A stretch of DNA of 64,000 nucleotides from contig QLIY01000383.1 of assembly GCA_003260075.1 (NCBI GenBank), positions 1-64,000 on the forward strand. The letters run 5' to 3'. Below, in pieces: positions 50,790 through 61,020 of this stretch. Both the position numbers and the translations under genes were made by a program. The notes under the pieces are model-generated. The model ran no database searches. It had not been told where the DNA came from and saw nothing but the letters and a program-made list of their open reading frames with translations. The stretch comes from Phallusia mammillata (lineage: Eukaryota > Chordata > Ascidiacea > Phlebobranchia > Ascidiidae). Numbering within the stretch: the stretch's first letter is position 1; each line of letters begins with the position of its first letter.

Positions 50790-51330
50790 TTTCAGCCTGC
50801 ATGCCTATTTGGTTTTTGAATTTATAAACCATTTGAGTCAAACAGGGGCTAATTTTTTTTAAATGAATGTTTTCTATTACACACTGACATGGGTAGAAGT
50901 TTAACTGTTAATAAATGACCAAAACTGGACCGGAACCTGCATTTGTTGGAATAAATCTGTAATTAGATTCAAAAGTTGATGAAATAGTGGAACCAAGAGT
51001 CAATTTATTATTCTGGCCCGGTTCAAGGCCGTTTAATATGAACTTGAGCACAAAACCGACTAGAAAATCCCGCCCGAAAAATAATTAGAAGTTGTTTGAT
51101 TTACGCGCACTCATTGCATTGTAAAAGCTCACACAAAGTTCAATAATACCATCCTGCTTCCACAGCCATATGGGGAGGAAACATAAAGTTCACAACATAG
51201 GTGCTGGGTACGGTCCTAAATACAATAGGTTTGCCAGGAAATTAAAGCTACAATTCAAAATCTTCCGAAAATAGCGGCTGCTCAACAGTTTCCTGTCTGC
51301 CGTTAAACATATTGTACAACTGCAATATGT
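50790..51330 (+). repeat. Dispersed repeat family, copy 1
   Basis: Shares landmarks with 63270-63825 (same strand) and, for its right part, with 59850-60005 (opposite strand): 'gcctgcatg', 'gtcaaacag', 'accatcctgc', 'cagccatatgggg', and 'catattgtacaactgcaat' near the right end. No coding capacity; probably a non-autonomous transposon. Confidence 0.7.
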
Positions 51331-52203
51331 TTAAACCGCACGGCAAGTGGCATATGCTTTGAAATATGTTGATGTGTCAAGTCCCATAGCTGTTGCAGTT
51401 GCAAAGCAATTTTTTTTTCATTTACAGTCACAAACTTGTGCCTTTTCCTCAAACTAGACAAAAAGTGTTACCCTAAACTAAACCCTGCTAATTAAAAAAA
51501 ATACGATTTGAGATACCACAAAACTGTTTAAATAAAGTTAAATAAACTTGTTTTATATTGGCAGAAATAGTTTAAAACAACGACATGGAACAGGGCATGA
51601 GATTGACGTTCTGTCACCATTAACTGTTATATAACCGATGCGGCGCCATAAAATGACTTTTCTTTAAACAATTGTGACTAAATATCGTTTTTATGCCAAG
51701 CTGACTGAAGTAACCACAAGGATGCGTCACCTTGGCCCAATGAACTTAATTTGTTCCCAACATGAACCGTGTCAGATAGTTATGGACACAAAAAGCTTTA
51801 TAAGCTTATGTTCATTCCCTCAATATATTTGATTATGATGTTTGACATTGAAAACAAGAACGATTGTACTAAATTTACAGAGTTCTTTCGGCAGTTGTAT
51901 TTTTATACCGACGTTTCGACGTTCTATACAGGTCGCCTTCATCAGGGCAAATAACACCAAATGCGCGTAGTGCACGACAAACAAAGGAAAAATATTTAAA
52001 CGCAAGCACGTAACAACGCCACGAAAGATTGTGCGATAACGAATGATTGTGCCTCTAATCATTGAGCAGGTGCCTGTAACGATTTTGTTCGCGCAATCTG
52101 TAGAATAAAATAGATTCGACAAGTTAATGTCACTGGTCGAGGTTGTGACAAAAACTGTGTTTTTTTACATAGTTCTGTACCGCATATATTAGTACTCAAG
52201 CTT

Positions 52204-52500
52204 GGGGGGGGGGGGAGTTCTATCAGGAAACTTGGCTTAAAACGCATTAAACGTCCGTTGTGGGTCGAAAGGGGGGGGGGAGAAAACAAGTTTGGCCCAA
52301 ATAAAAAGGATCGTATTTATTATTAAAAATTGCACGCCAAAATCATTTGTATTTGACGAGTCAGCAAATATTGTCATTGCAAACGCTTATGCTCCGTTGC
52401 GTCACCTATCGAAGATTAGCAGGTCTGTGCCGTGAGTTCTTGTGTTAGTCAGGAAACTTGGCTTAAAACGCATTAAACGTCCGTTGTGGGTCGAAACGTA
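52204..52500. repeat. G runs at 52204 and 52271 with a partial duplication
   Basis: A segment with 'aggaaacttggcttaaaacg' occurs at about 52224-52270 and 52449-52496. The runs are 12 and 10 nt. Confidence 0.75.
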
Positions 52501-52686
52501 GTAAATTAAACAACTTGTTCTTAGGCCACCTAAGTGAAATTTTATCGCCGCTCAGATTAGAATTTGCAACCAAATCCAGAAGTTGTATTAGGTTACTTAA
52601 AGTAACCTTTTCAAGACAATAACACATTAGGTTAACACATCGTTTTTACTTTATTTAATCTCTGCATTGTGAGATAATAGGAAAAC

Positions 52687-52870
52687 AATGGCATCGAAAA
52701 CTTAGTTTACGAGAGTATGTATACAAGTACAACGTATGCAAGTGCAATGGTGTAAGGGAGTAGTATGGTGGCAGGGGGGGGGGCAATGGCATCGAAAACT
52801 TAGTTTACGAGAGTATGTATAGTACAACGTATGCAAGTGCAATGGTGTAAGGGAGTAGTATGGTGGCAAT
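52687..52870. repeat. About 85-bp duplication around a 10-nt G run
   Basis: 'caatggcatcgaaaacttag' starts both copies (52687 and 52784); G run at 52774-52783. Confidence 0.8.
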
Positions 52871-54442
52871 GACTTGGCGTGTTGCGAGTTTTTTCTCCGT
52901 GTAAAGACCAGGATAGAAACTCTTGAAACATCATGGTTTGCAGTAACTCAGCTTAAAAAACGCAGACATGTTGACTGGGATCCGAGAAATCAAAGCCAAG
53001 AGCTTGTTCTGTCACATTCTGAAAATATATACATGAATGATTAATGTAGTGAACTAATAGAGTGACAAGCAATGATGTACCGCTTGGTTAATATTAGTAA
53101 AACTATAAACACGCCATGTATTCAGACAAATGTTTAACTTCGCTATAATATCACAACCAGGGCAAGTAGGCTATTTTGAAATAGTCATTGGCTGTTCGTT
53201 TTGTATGAACCATTGTGTCAATAAAATACGATACTTTCCTCTAAGGGCAAAACTGATTCAGATTAGATACCTGAAGCATAGAAGTCAGAGAGTTTCCAGA
53301 AAAGTCTGCATAGTAAACTCCTGGCTTGCGACATACGACTCCAATAGCTTCAATCTAGAAACAAAACTGTTGTTTTTGACATGAACTGGCATTTCAGAAA
53401 TTTCGATTCGTAAGATCTCACAGCAATTAGAGTACAAGTTTGTTCTTACCAATTTGTTTCTCGGTTCGTCGAACTCAGGTTCCGATGAGAGAGCAGTTGC
53501 CTGCATCCAATTGTCGGCTACGTTAAAACTGTTGATGTTTTCCATTCCAACAAGCATGCCTCGACTCAATGTTGCGAGACCTACGAAAACAAGATTCGAA
53601 CATTATGATCGTATACGCCATGATGTAAGACTGCTGACCGGTGATACTGCCGTAATTTAGACTAATTTACTTGACCTAAAACTGAATACAACAGATAAAC
53701 TGAGAAAAAAATCCACTCACCATTATGTGACAGATCCAACTCGCGCAACTGATGCATTTGAGCAAAGGAATAGTCGTCAATTGTTCTGATGACGTTGTAG
53801 CGCAGATTTAATGTTTTCAGTGATGTAAGACCTCTGAACGTGTCCACCGTAATCTTACTCAATTTGTTGCCTAAAAGACATGAAATGCACTTTGCTAATA
53901 CATGTCTATATGATCGACAATTTTGAAATCAGGACATACCAGACAAGTCCAAGGTCTCTAAATTTGGTTTGCCGTTGAAAGCACCATCCTCGATGCTTTC
54001 GATCACGTTGTCCTTCAGAGATAAATATTTAAGAGAGTTCATTCCTGTAAGTTTGCTGCCATCAAGTGAGGAAATACGGTTGTAGGCGAGGTGGAGGTAC
54101 TCGAGTTGCCATAGAGACGCGAACGCGGCGCTGGACCACAAGCTGATGTTGTTGTTATCAAGGTTGATGAAGTTGACCTAAATCAGAAAGAAGGCCTGGG
54201 TAAAAAATGCTTGCGAATTTTCCGATGTCATTATTTTTGTGGTTTTAATACCAACAATCAATTACTCTTGCAGGATGACACGCAATCACTGGTCTCGTGC
54301 TCTTTGTAGCATAATATGTTTTAGACTACCTGGTCAAGTCCCTGAAATGTGAAGAAGTTGATCGAAGTAAGATTGTTGTTGTTCAAATTCAAAGTCTTAG
54401 CGCTGCTCAGTGGCACGAACGATCTTGGTTGGATAGTTGTGA

Positions 54443-54720
54443 TGGAGTTATCTCCCAAATCCAGAATCTCAAGATTCGATGCACCAGAAAAGGTCAAAAG
54501 CCCAATATTGGTAAGGCTATTTTTGCCAAAGTTAAGTTCCTGATGAAAACAAATGTGCATTAAAGTTTTTGCTGCCTGAAAACCCCCCCCCCTCCCAAAT
54601 CCAGAATCTCAAGATTCGATGCACCAGAAAAGGTCAAAAGTCCAATATTGGTAAGGCTATTTTTGCCAAAGTTCAGTTCCTGATGAAAACAAATGTGCAA
54701 TAAAGTTTTTGCTGCCTGAA
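54443..54720. repeat. Duplication around a 10-nt C run at LRR-B exon 4
   Basis: The 5' end of exon 4 and adjacent intron appear twice, around C at 54583-54592. It is the only C run to the right of 25 kb. Confidence 0.85.
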
Positions 54721-55621
54721 AGGCCTTGCGTAATAACACCTGGTAGTAGTTTATCGATTATTTTGCAATTTTATAAATGCGCGATCACGCTACTCAGAAG
54801 ATTCAGTCGTTAAAAACTCTTGAAGCGGCCTTATTTATTGTTTACCTTAAGATTAGGTACGGATCCCAAACCACCATCTTCTATAGCGCTGACCCCAGAG
54901 TCGGCCATGATAAGGCGATATGAGATTGTGTTTGAAGTTGTGTCATCTTCTGTATCAGTAAGCGCAGACTCTTCTGCAACAACAAATTAAGACTTGAGCG
55001 AAGAACATTAAAGTTCTAATGTAGAATGCGCGCGTGGAGAATGAATGTTTTCAGCACAACACGGCTTTAATGTTTAAACTTTGTAAAACTATATACTGTG
55101 AGTATGATTAATGGTTTGCTGTCAGATACCATCCTCAAATGCGTTCTCGGCATTCGAATTAAACACCTTCGTGGTAACAAGATAACATCAACAAAAACAT
55201 TTAAATGCGCCAACCAGTTCCAAAACGGTTTATGGTTGTCCACATACTTTTTCATGTTGGTTGTGATTTCTCACCCAAGTTTTTTACATCAAGTCATATA
55301 TCTACTATACACTTGAGCGTTTAAATCTAGGTTCCGCTCAACATATGAACATGAAATGCGCCGCCTTGTAAAGTTGTTGTTCAGTTTCCAGTATTACAAA
55401 ACGCGTGACTTTGCCTTTATAGAAAACATCCATTTCGGTAAACATGCTAAATTAGTGTAAAGCAGAACGAATGTAACAACACAAAAGTTGAAACTTACTT
55501 TGCTTGGCGAAGTTTTGAATTCCGTGGAGAGTCGCATATGTAAAGTTTTCATTGATTGTGATTGGTCCGTCAAGGTGACACGTGACCGTCACAGTGGTTT
55601 CGTTGCCATAGTGAGATATGA

Positions 55622-56388
55622 CCCTAGTGCAGTGGTTCTTAACCGGTGGGTAATTACCCACTAGTGGGGAATTTGAGGATTTCAAGTGGGTAATTTGAAG
55701 TTGGGTTTGTTGTTCCATGTGTACTCCACTGGTTCTTAACCGCTGGGAAATTTCCCACCAGTGGGAAATTTAATGTTTTCAGAGGGAAATTATGTGAGTC
55801 GGGGGTCACCAAACTCGGGCCAGCGGGTCGAATCCGGCCTTGAATTAACCATTAAAAGTTAATTTAATCCAATTTTTTTCCACAACAACATGTAAGATTA
55901 ATATCACCTAGTTCTACAAGACGCAGAAAATCAGAAATTTGATTGTTACGTCACAGACATTACTAAAAGTATCAATGACTGTGTTGTTGTTCACGAATAA
56001 ATGCCTTTCCTCTGTTGATTGTGATGGAGTAAATGACTAATGCAAGCACATGAGACTCTCCAATATTTCACACAAATTTACTTCCTCACGAAAGCACAAT
56101 TCAAACTTAATTAGATTGCAGTGTACCTGTAACGTCCCGACCAAATTGCTTCAAAATTATTTCAATCGAAGAATACTGTTTTGTTAATGTAGATCACAGT
56201 ACGCCAGGCCCATTGAAGGCGCTATACCGAAGCTTCAGGGCTGATCCCAGTTATGAATTTATGTTCATCTTAATTGTTAATGTAGGACACAAAATATCAG
56301 CATAAAAATAACAGGGGGGAAATTTGAACTTGATGATTGACTTTAGTGGGAAACCACACCAAAAAGGTTAAGAACCACTGCCCTAGTG
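55622..56388. mobile_element. hAT-like element inserted in LRR-B exon 2
   Basis: Ends 'cagtggttcttaacc' (55630) and 'ggttaagaaccactg' (to 56380) are perfect inverted repeats. CCCTAGTG is present on both sides (55622-55629 and 56381-56388), an exact 8-bp target duplication as made by hAT transposases. LRR-A has one CCCTGGTG at the empty site. A second facing pair starts near 55728 ('actggttcttaaccgctg'), suggesting nesting. No transposase frame is visible. Confidence 0.92.
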
Positions 56389-56433
56389 CATTCATCTGCA
56401 ATGGCGGAAATATTACCTTTATGTTGCACTAGT

Positions 56434-56660
56434 ATAGTATTTCTATAACTTCGGACAAGAATTACACAGTCACATACATGTTAAACTTTGACATGTTAAA
56501 GCACCAGATTTTATCAAACCTTATAACTCTTACCTTGATTGGGGGGGGGGGTAGTATTTCTACAACTTCGGACAAGAATTACACAGTCACATACATGTTA
56601 AACTTTGATATGTTAAAGCACCAGATTTTATCAAACCTTATAACTCTTACCTTGATTTTC
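56434..56660. repeat. About 107-bp duplication around an 11-nt G run at LRR-B exon 1
   Basis: 'gtagtatttctacaacttcg' and following intron occur on both sides of G at 56541-56551. Confidence 0.85.
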
Positions 56661-56723
56661 TTGAGCCACAGCAAAAGTGGCGTACAGTGCCAATACTAGA
56701 ATTGCGACCAGTTTTGACATCAT

Positions 56724-58966
56724 TTTTTCATCTAAGTTTTAATATTAGGAAATAATTCAGTAGCTTGTGCTTTCTTTCTGCCAAACCGCAATGAAAAATG
56801 TTCAATCACTCATACATGCATATGCCACCATTTTTCAGATGCTTTTTTTGACATTTTCCAAATGTCTAAACCGCGCTTGTTATCTTTTCAACCTCCAAAG
56901 CGATATCACTCTACTTTCATACACAGTCTGGCTTCTAAAAAATTATCATCTGGCTTCTAAATATTTCTCGTCGACCAGTCTACATCGCCGACTGGCTTGC
57001 TGGCTCTGTACCGTTCTAGACCCAAACCCTTGTATTTATGCTGAGAAACCTGATGCCTCGCAGCCATTCGCGATTCCACGTAATCGTCTCGCGCTTACCT
57101 AATGTACGACAGGAGCGCTGGCCAAACCATAAGCTCGCACAAGGGCTCCACCTAAAGCTATTTTAAGCGCAAGATTTTATGCAGCCTATTTAACACTTAG
57201 CATGCTCGTTTGCATTGGACGCTTTCTGCCGGAGCCAAGATTGCGAAAGTCTGTCAAAATGTTTTGTAAAGTATATGTTTAGGTAGACTCGACAAGATGT
57301 TGTTGGTTGCATTCAAATGCAAGCAGGTGACCGCAAGTCTCCAACTGACCTTGAACCAAAATTCGCAGCAAACAGTTCTGCTGAAAAAAGATGTATTTCA
57401 AATTGAGTTGTCCTTTAATCGCGTTCATAACCTCTGGAAGTTGTTACCGTGACAGCAAAAGCAACGGTGGGTTCAGTGATTTCGTGGTATGTTGGTATGG
57501 AAACAGAAGTTGAATTGTAGGACAAATTGTAATTTTGATTGTGTGATTAGTTTTCTTTTACTAAACTTTAGATGGCTTTGGTTCTGCTAACCACAGGTAT
57601 GAAACTACACAAATCGTCTGATACCAACCCTGTGTTAGATGTTCGTTTTTCGTGGGTCTCAAAGCAGGGCTCTTCAACGTGGGTTTCGTGCAACACTCAC
57701 AGGGATTCCTTAATGATTTATACCACTGTTACGGACAATTATGCTTCCCAGCACAGAGTGGCAGACCATTGTTGTTCATGGAGCTAAAAATATATTTGGG
57801 TAAAAAACTCAAAATACAACTTTTATGACCTCAAAAGGTAAATAGCACTGGTTTAGTGTCAGTAGAATTAATAGAGTCAATAAACTTCTATGATGATGAG
57901 ATTGTTTGCTCATTACGCAACATACAAATACGTTTCCATGTACGTAATGCACGCAAATTTGGAACGAGAAAAAATCTGCCTTGAAGAAAAATTCGAAGCA
58001 ACTTGGTCGTATGACCAATACAGGGTTCGAAACCCCCGTCATGGTTGTTTTTATCATCTGCAATTCGACATTACACACAAACGTGTGAATCATTTGGGGG
58101 GGGGGGATAACTTGGTCGTATGACCAATACAGGGTTCGAAACCCCGTCATGGTTGCTTTTATCATCTGCAATTCGACATTACACACAAACGTGTGAATCA
58201 TTTGTTTGTTATTTTCGCGTTAAGTAGGTCTTAAGTTACAGATTTGCGTATGTTACGTGATTCGGAAAAACCGCTGTAAATTTCTGACGCTTCGTTACCA
58301 TCTGCTTTTTTGGGGAAGAATGGTTTAAACGAGTTTCCGCTTTTTTCATATTTCACAAGGTTTCGACAAATTTTCACATGATTTCTTCCGCCTAATTTGC
58401 AAACACATGTTGATTGATTGCATTTGTATAAAGTTCATGCCCAAAAATTAACGTTCAATAGGAGAAATGGCTCAACAATACCTAGATGAGTAATGAGAAA
58501 ATCCCTTTTACAAATGACTCACATCAATTTTATCAGCGCCTGCATGTCAGTTTGGTGACGAATTTTTGGAATTATTAAACGATGTCAAGTCAAACAGAGG
58601 CTAAACTATTCTTAAGGAATGTTTTCTATTTCACACTGACAAGCGTAGAAGTTTACCTGCGCTTATGTAGACGAAAATGCGCTAACATTTCTCTAAATAT
58701 GTTAGAAAGTTAAAAAACACTTTGGTTTAGGCGTACAGTGTACAACGTAATTTTGATTACCGCTTGCTGATTCACAAAACCAAAATGTAAGTAAAAAAAC
58801 ATGCTTCCTTGAGAGTGGTGTTTGTGCCATAAAATAAACCTGTTTCTATGTAGCAGATTCACAGCTAGTTACAAATGGTTTATTGGCAGTTTAAAAGTCA
58901 AAACGATTGGCAGTTCTTTGAAGGAACACTCAAGGGTCACTAATGATTGACAACTTGGTCGAAAAC
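56724..58966. other. Upstream of LRR-B and downstream of AMP-2
   Basis: Continues the segmental duplication to about 58690, including a 95-bp duplication around the G run at 58096-58106. Contains a 'cagggttcgaaacccc' box that looks like a tRNA T-arm but no full tRNA. No gene seen. Confidence 0.55.
58879..58884 (-). promoter_or_regulatory. Poly(A) signal of AMP-2
   Basis: AATAAA on the minus strand about 85 bp after the stop codon. Confidence 0.5.
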
Positions 58967-59659
58967 TTAATCTTCTTCTGCAGCATCCTCCAATTCATCG
59001 TTGTTGTCCTTCTCGTTCTCTTGTTCTTTGTCTAAAATTTAAATAGTGATTCAATAGTGGTCAAAGAAATGCAAAAGCTGCATAAAGCGGTAGCTAGAAC
59101 TCGCTATTTGACTGTCAAATACTTTTACTTGGTAGACTGGAACTTAAAATTGTATACAAGGTTTTTTTTCGGAGGTTTTTTAGGTAACACTTATTTCAAG
59201 ATAGTTGGGTAGCCTATATCTAGCCTACTTTCTAACTAATTTATTGATAAAATTCGCATTATTTACAAAATTCACCAATATATGGCGACTGGAAAAACAA
59301 CATTAGGGGCGATAGCTATGAACGCAGTAATGTTTGCAGTAACTCTTTTGCTGGCGATATTTTTCCTGTAAAAGACTCTTACCTGACAAAAATTACGGGC
59401 AAAAACATATTACACCAGGGTTAGGCATATCTCAGGCTTGTTAAATTTAGCTAAAATGCACGAATATAATATTCTGTATTCTATAACACTTAAAATTATC
59501 ACATCTGTTGACAAACAAATATTATAACGCACCTCCTAGGTTGAAACGTCGCCTTGCAACGTATCTTCGACGACTTCCACCATGCCATGCGCCTTCAGAT
59601 TCTTCAACCATGGTGCAGAGCACGCCGATAAAGAGAAGAGCGAGCAAGAGCTTGTTCAT
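58967..59659 (-). CDS. AMP-2: arginine-rich cationic peptide precursor (candidate)
   Basis: Predicted secreted precursor of 63 residues, in exons 59533-59659 and 58967-59031, joined in phase 1 (GGAG then GTGCGT; acceptor TTTTAG). Residues 1-24 are a signal peptide (MNKLLLALLFIGVLC, ending SEGA). Residues 25-42 (WHGGSRRRYVARRRFNLG) are very basic, with two RRR blocks and a leading tryptophan, and the final glycine could become a C-terminal amide. Residues 43-63 form an acidic tail (DKEQENEKDNNDELEDAAEED). The plan matches AMP-1: MN start, short signal, tryptophan-led cationic core, acidic propiece, and an ATG directly behind a splice-acceptor AG. A 69-nt leader intron (59660-59728, donor AAG then GTAAGT) is possible. 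An extra middle exon cannot be excluded. No named family is assigned; it may be an AMP-1 relative with a diverged core. Confidence 0.68.
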
Positions 59660-59849
59660 CTGCGAAACATCAAATGTTACCGAGCCGTTTCGACTCATTT
59701 TGTTAACCAAACAGCTTCCTCCACTTACCTTGAATGCTTGTTTGTGTTGGTCACAAAATGAGTATCGATTGAGCTGTTTTTTCTCGTATTTGTACCCTTT
59801 ACCATGGGCTCTGGCATACGCCGTGGCTTTTTTCTTAAATCAAAGCATA

Positions 59850-60005
59850 TTGCAGTTGTACAATATGTTTAACAGCGAACAACAAATTTGAAGTTATTGT
59901 GTTTAGGACCGTACCCAGCACCTATGTTGTGAACTTTATGTTTCCTCCCCATATGACTGTTAAAGCAGGATGGTATTATTGAACTTTGTGTGAGCTTTCA
60001 CAATG
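59850..60005 (-). repeat. Dispersed repeat family, copy 2 (partial, reversed)
   Basis: Reverse-complement of the right part of 50790-51330 and 63600-63820, beginning at 'catattgcagttgtacaat'. It lies upstream of AMP-2. Confidence 0.7.
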
Positions 60006-60065
60006 TAAATAGTAAAAAGCCAAAGTTCAGCAGATAAACTCATACAATAATGATTCATTAAGGCA

Positions 60066-60188
60066 TATCTAACTGACAATGGCGCGTGTGGGTTAACGAT
60101 GTTATATGTGCCCTCTGGCCACCAGCCAATATGCGTAGGCGCAATGGAGTTGCGTCTGTGGCTAAACTTGTTGTCGAATACCCGGAAC
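60066..60188 (-). other. Possible isolated exon of unknown gene
   Basis: After a good acceptor ('ccgttattacag') the minus strand reads an open stretch including FDNKFSHRRNSIAP and GWWPEGTYNIVNP. The composition looks protein-like, but I recognise no family and see no partner exons. Confidence 0.25.
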
Positions 60189-60309
60189 CTAAGAGCGTCG
60201 CTGTAATAACGGAGAGATAGAGTATAAACTTACTTGCTATACTAAGGGGTTTTCTCGTGTGTCTCAAATGGCAAATAATGCCAGTGTTACAAACTACTTT
60301 CCCGTTAAT

Positions 60310-60425
60310 TACGTAGGTACTTTCCTGTTTTTAATTGGGTACTTTACCGTTTTGGGTTGGGCACTTTCCTGTTTTTAATTGGGTACTTTTCTGTTAATTA
60401 TGTTTGGTACTTTCCTCTTAGGTAG
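60310..60425. repeat. Imperfect minisatellite, about 29 bp
   Basis: About four units built on GGGTACTTTCCTGTTTTTAA with variants in the middle. Confidence 0.8.
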
Positions 60426-60518
60426 GGGTGGCTTGTTAATTAGAATAGATGCATACATGTTCTTGGTGTGTAACTAAACGTTACATATAAAACTGCTCTG
60501 TTAGGTGTTTAGCATAAT

Positions 60519-60700
60519 ACAGTGATTTTTACATTTTTTTTCGTTGCGACGCCTCTGGAAAAGTTTTCGTGACTTGCGACGCACCAGCAAATAAAAGTTC
60601 ATGAGGAAACTTTTCATTAAGTTGTGAAATTTAAATTTATTAAACTGTGTTTAGTAATACAACAAAATCGCGAAGCACATTTTGAGAACTACTGGCATAG
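60519..60700. mobile_element. Short DNA-transposon-like element
   Basis: Begins 'acagtgatttttaca' with a 'ttgcgacgc' box repeated, and ends 'ttttgagaactactgg'. Facing ends resemble the local 'ccactg' family, but decayed. Confidence 0.45.
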
Positions 60701-60864
60701 TAGATTTGCTTGTGCTTGCATTATTCCAGAGAAAAAAAACTGACGGTACATATTTTGACAATTCGTATTGTCATGCATTCGGTTTCCTGTCATGCATAAA
60801 GGACAAACCAAGCTAATCGTTGCTTGTTTGGAGGCAGACAATACTTCTACTGTATTACAACCCG

Positions 60865-61020
60865 ACGCCTTGCGTTTCTACAAATCGACGCTGGCTATTT
60901 AATTGCCTTGTTTCGGGCGAAAAGCTTCTTGTCTTTACAGTTTTGTTGAATAAATCTCGTTTTAGAAACTTTAACATTTGTATTGTTGTGGACCCAGTAG
61001 CGTATAAAAAAAGTGTTTCG
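60865..61020 (+). repeat. Dispersed repeat, partner of 33955-34125
   Basis: Reverse complement of the segment between the two GPCR genes. It abuts the start of GPCR-3 fragment coding sequence, so the first codons of the open frame there belong to the repeat. Confidence 0.65.

Larger units (their letters stand above)
50374..52952. other. Intergenic between AMP-1 and LRR gene B
   Basis: Contains two AATAAA sites for AMP-1, a dispersed repeat (50790-51330), the start of duplication unit B (about 51770), and G runs at 52204, 52271 and 52774 with short duplications. No gene seen. Confidence 0.55.
52953..56723 (-). pseudogene. Secreted LRR protein, copy B, disrupted in exon 2
   Basis: Exons match copy A one for one: 56651-56723, 55499-56395 (interrupted), 54846-54973, 54330-54539, 53940-54177, 53721-53870, 53450-53580, 53271-53354 and 52953-53018. 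Apart from exon 2 the gene is open and would encode the same signal peptide, cysteine cap, LRR array and HVCVF end. Exon 2 is split by a 751-bp hAT-like element at 55630-56380. Reading into it from the 5' side gives an in-frame stop after about a dozen element codons. The last exon has QALGF where copy A has QCLGF, so a cysteine is lost. The upstream TATA box is also lost. Either this is a pseudogene or the element is spliced out. Exon 4 has a partial artefact copy at 54593-54680. Confidence 0.75.
51770..58690. repeat. Segmental duplication unit B (partner of about 42120-47760)
   Basis: Coding exons, introns and both flanks of LRR-B align in order with LRR-A: the TGATGAAGG motif region (42234 and 51911), last exon (42831 and 52953), all nine exons, and upstream DNA to about 58690. 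This marks a large direct duplication at roughly 10-kb spacing, with AMP-1 and a repeat copy between the units. The exact ends need alignment. Confidence 0.8.
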
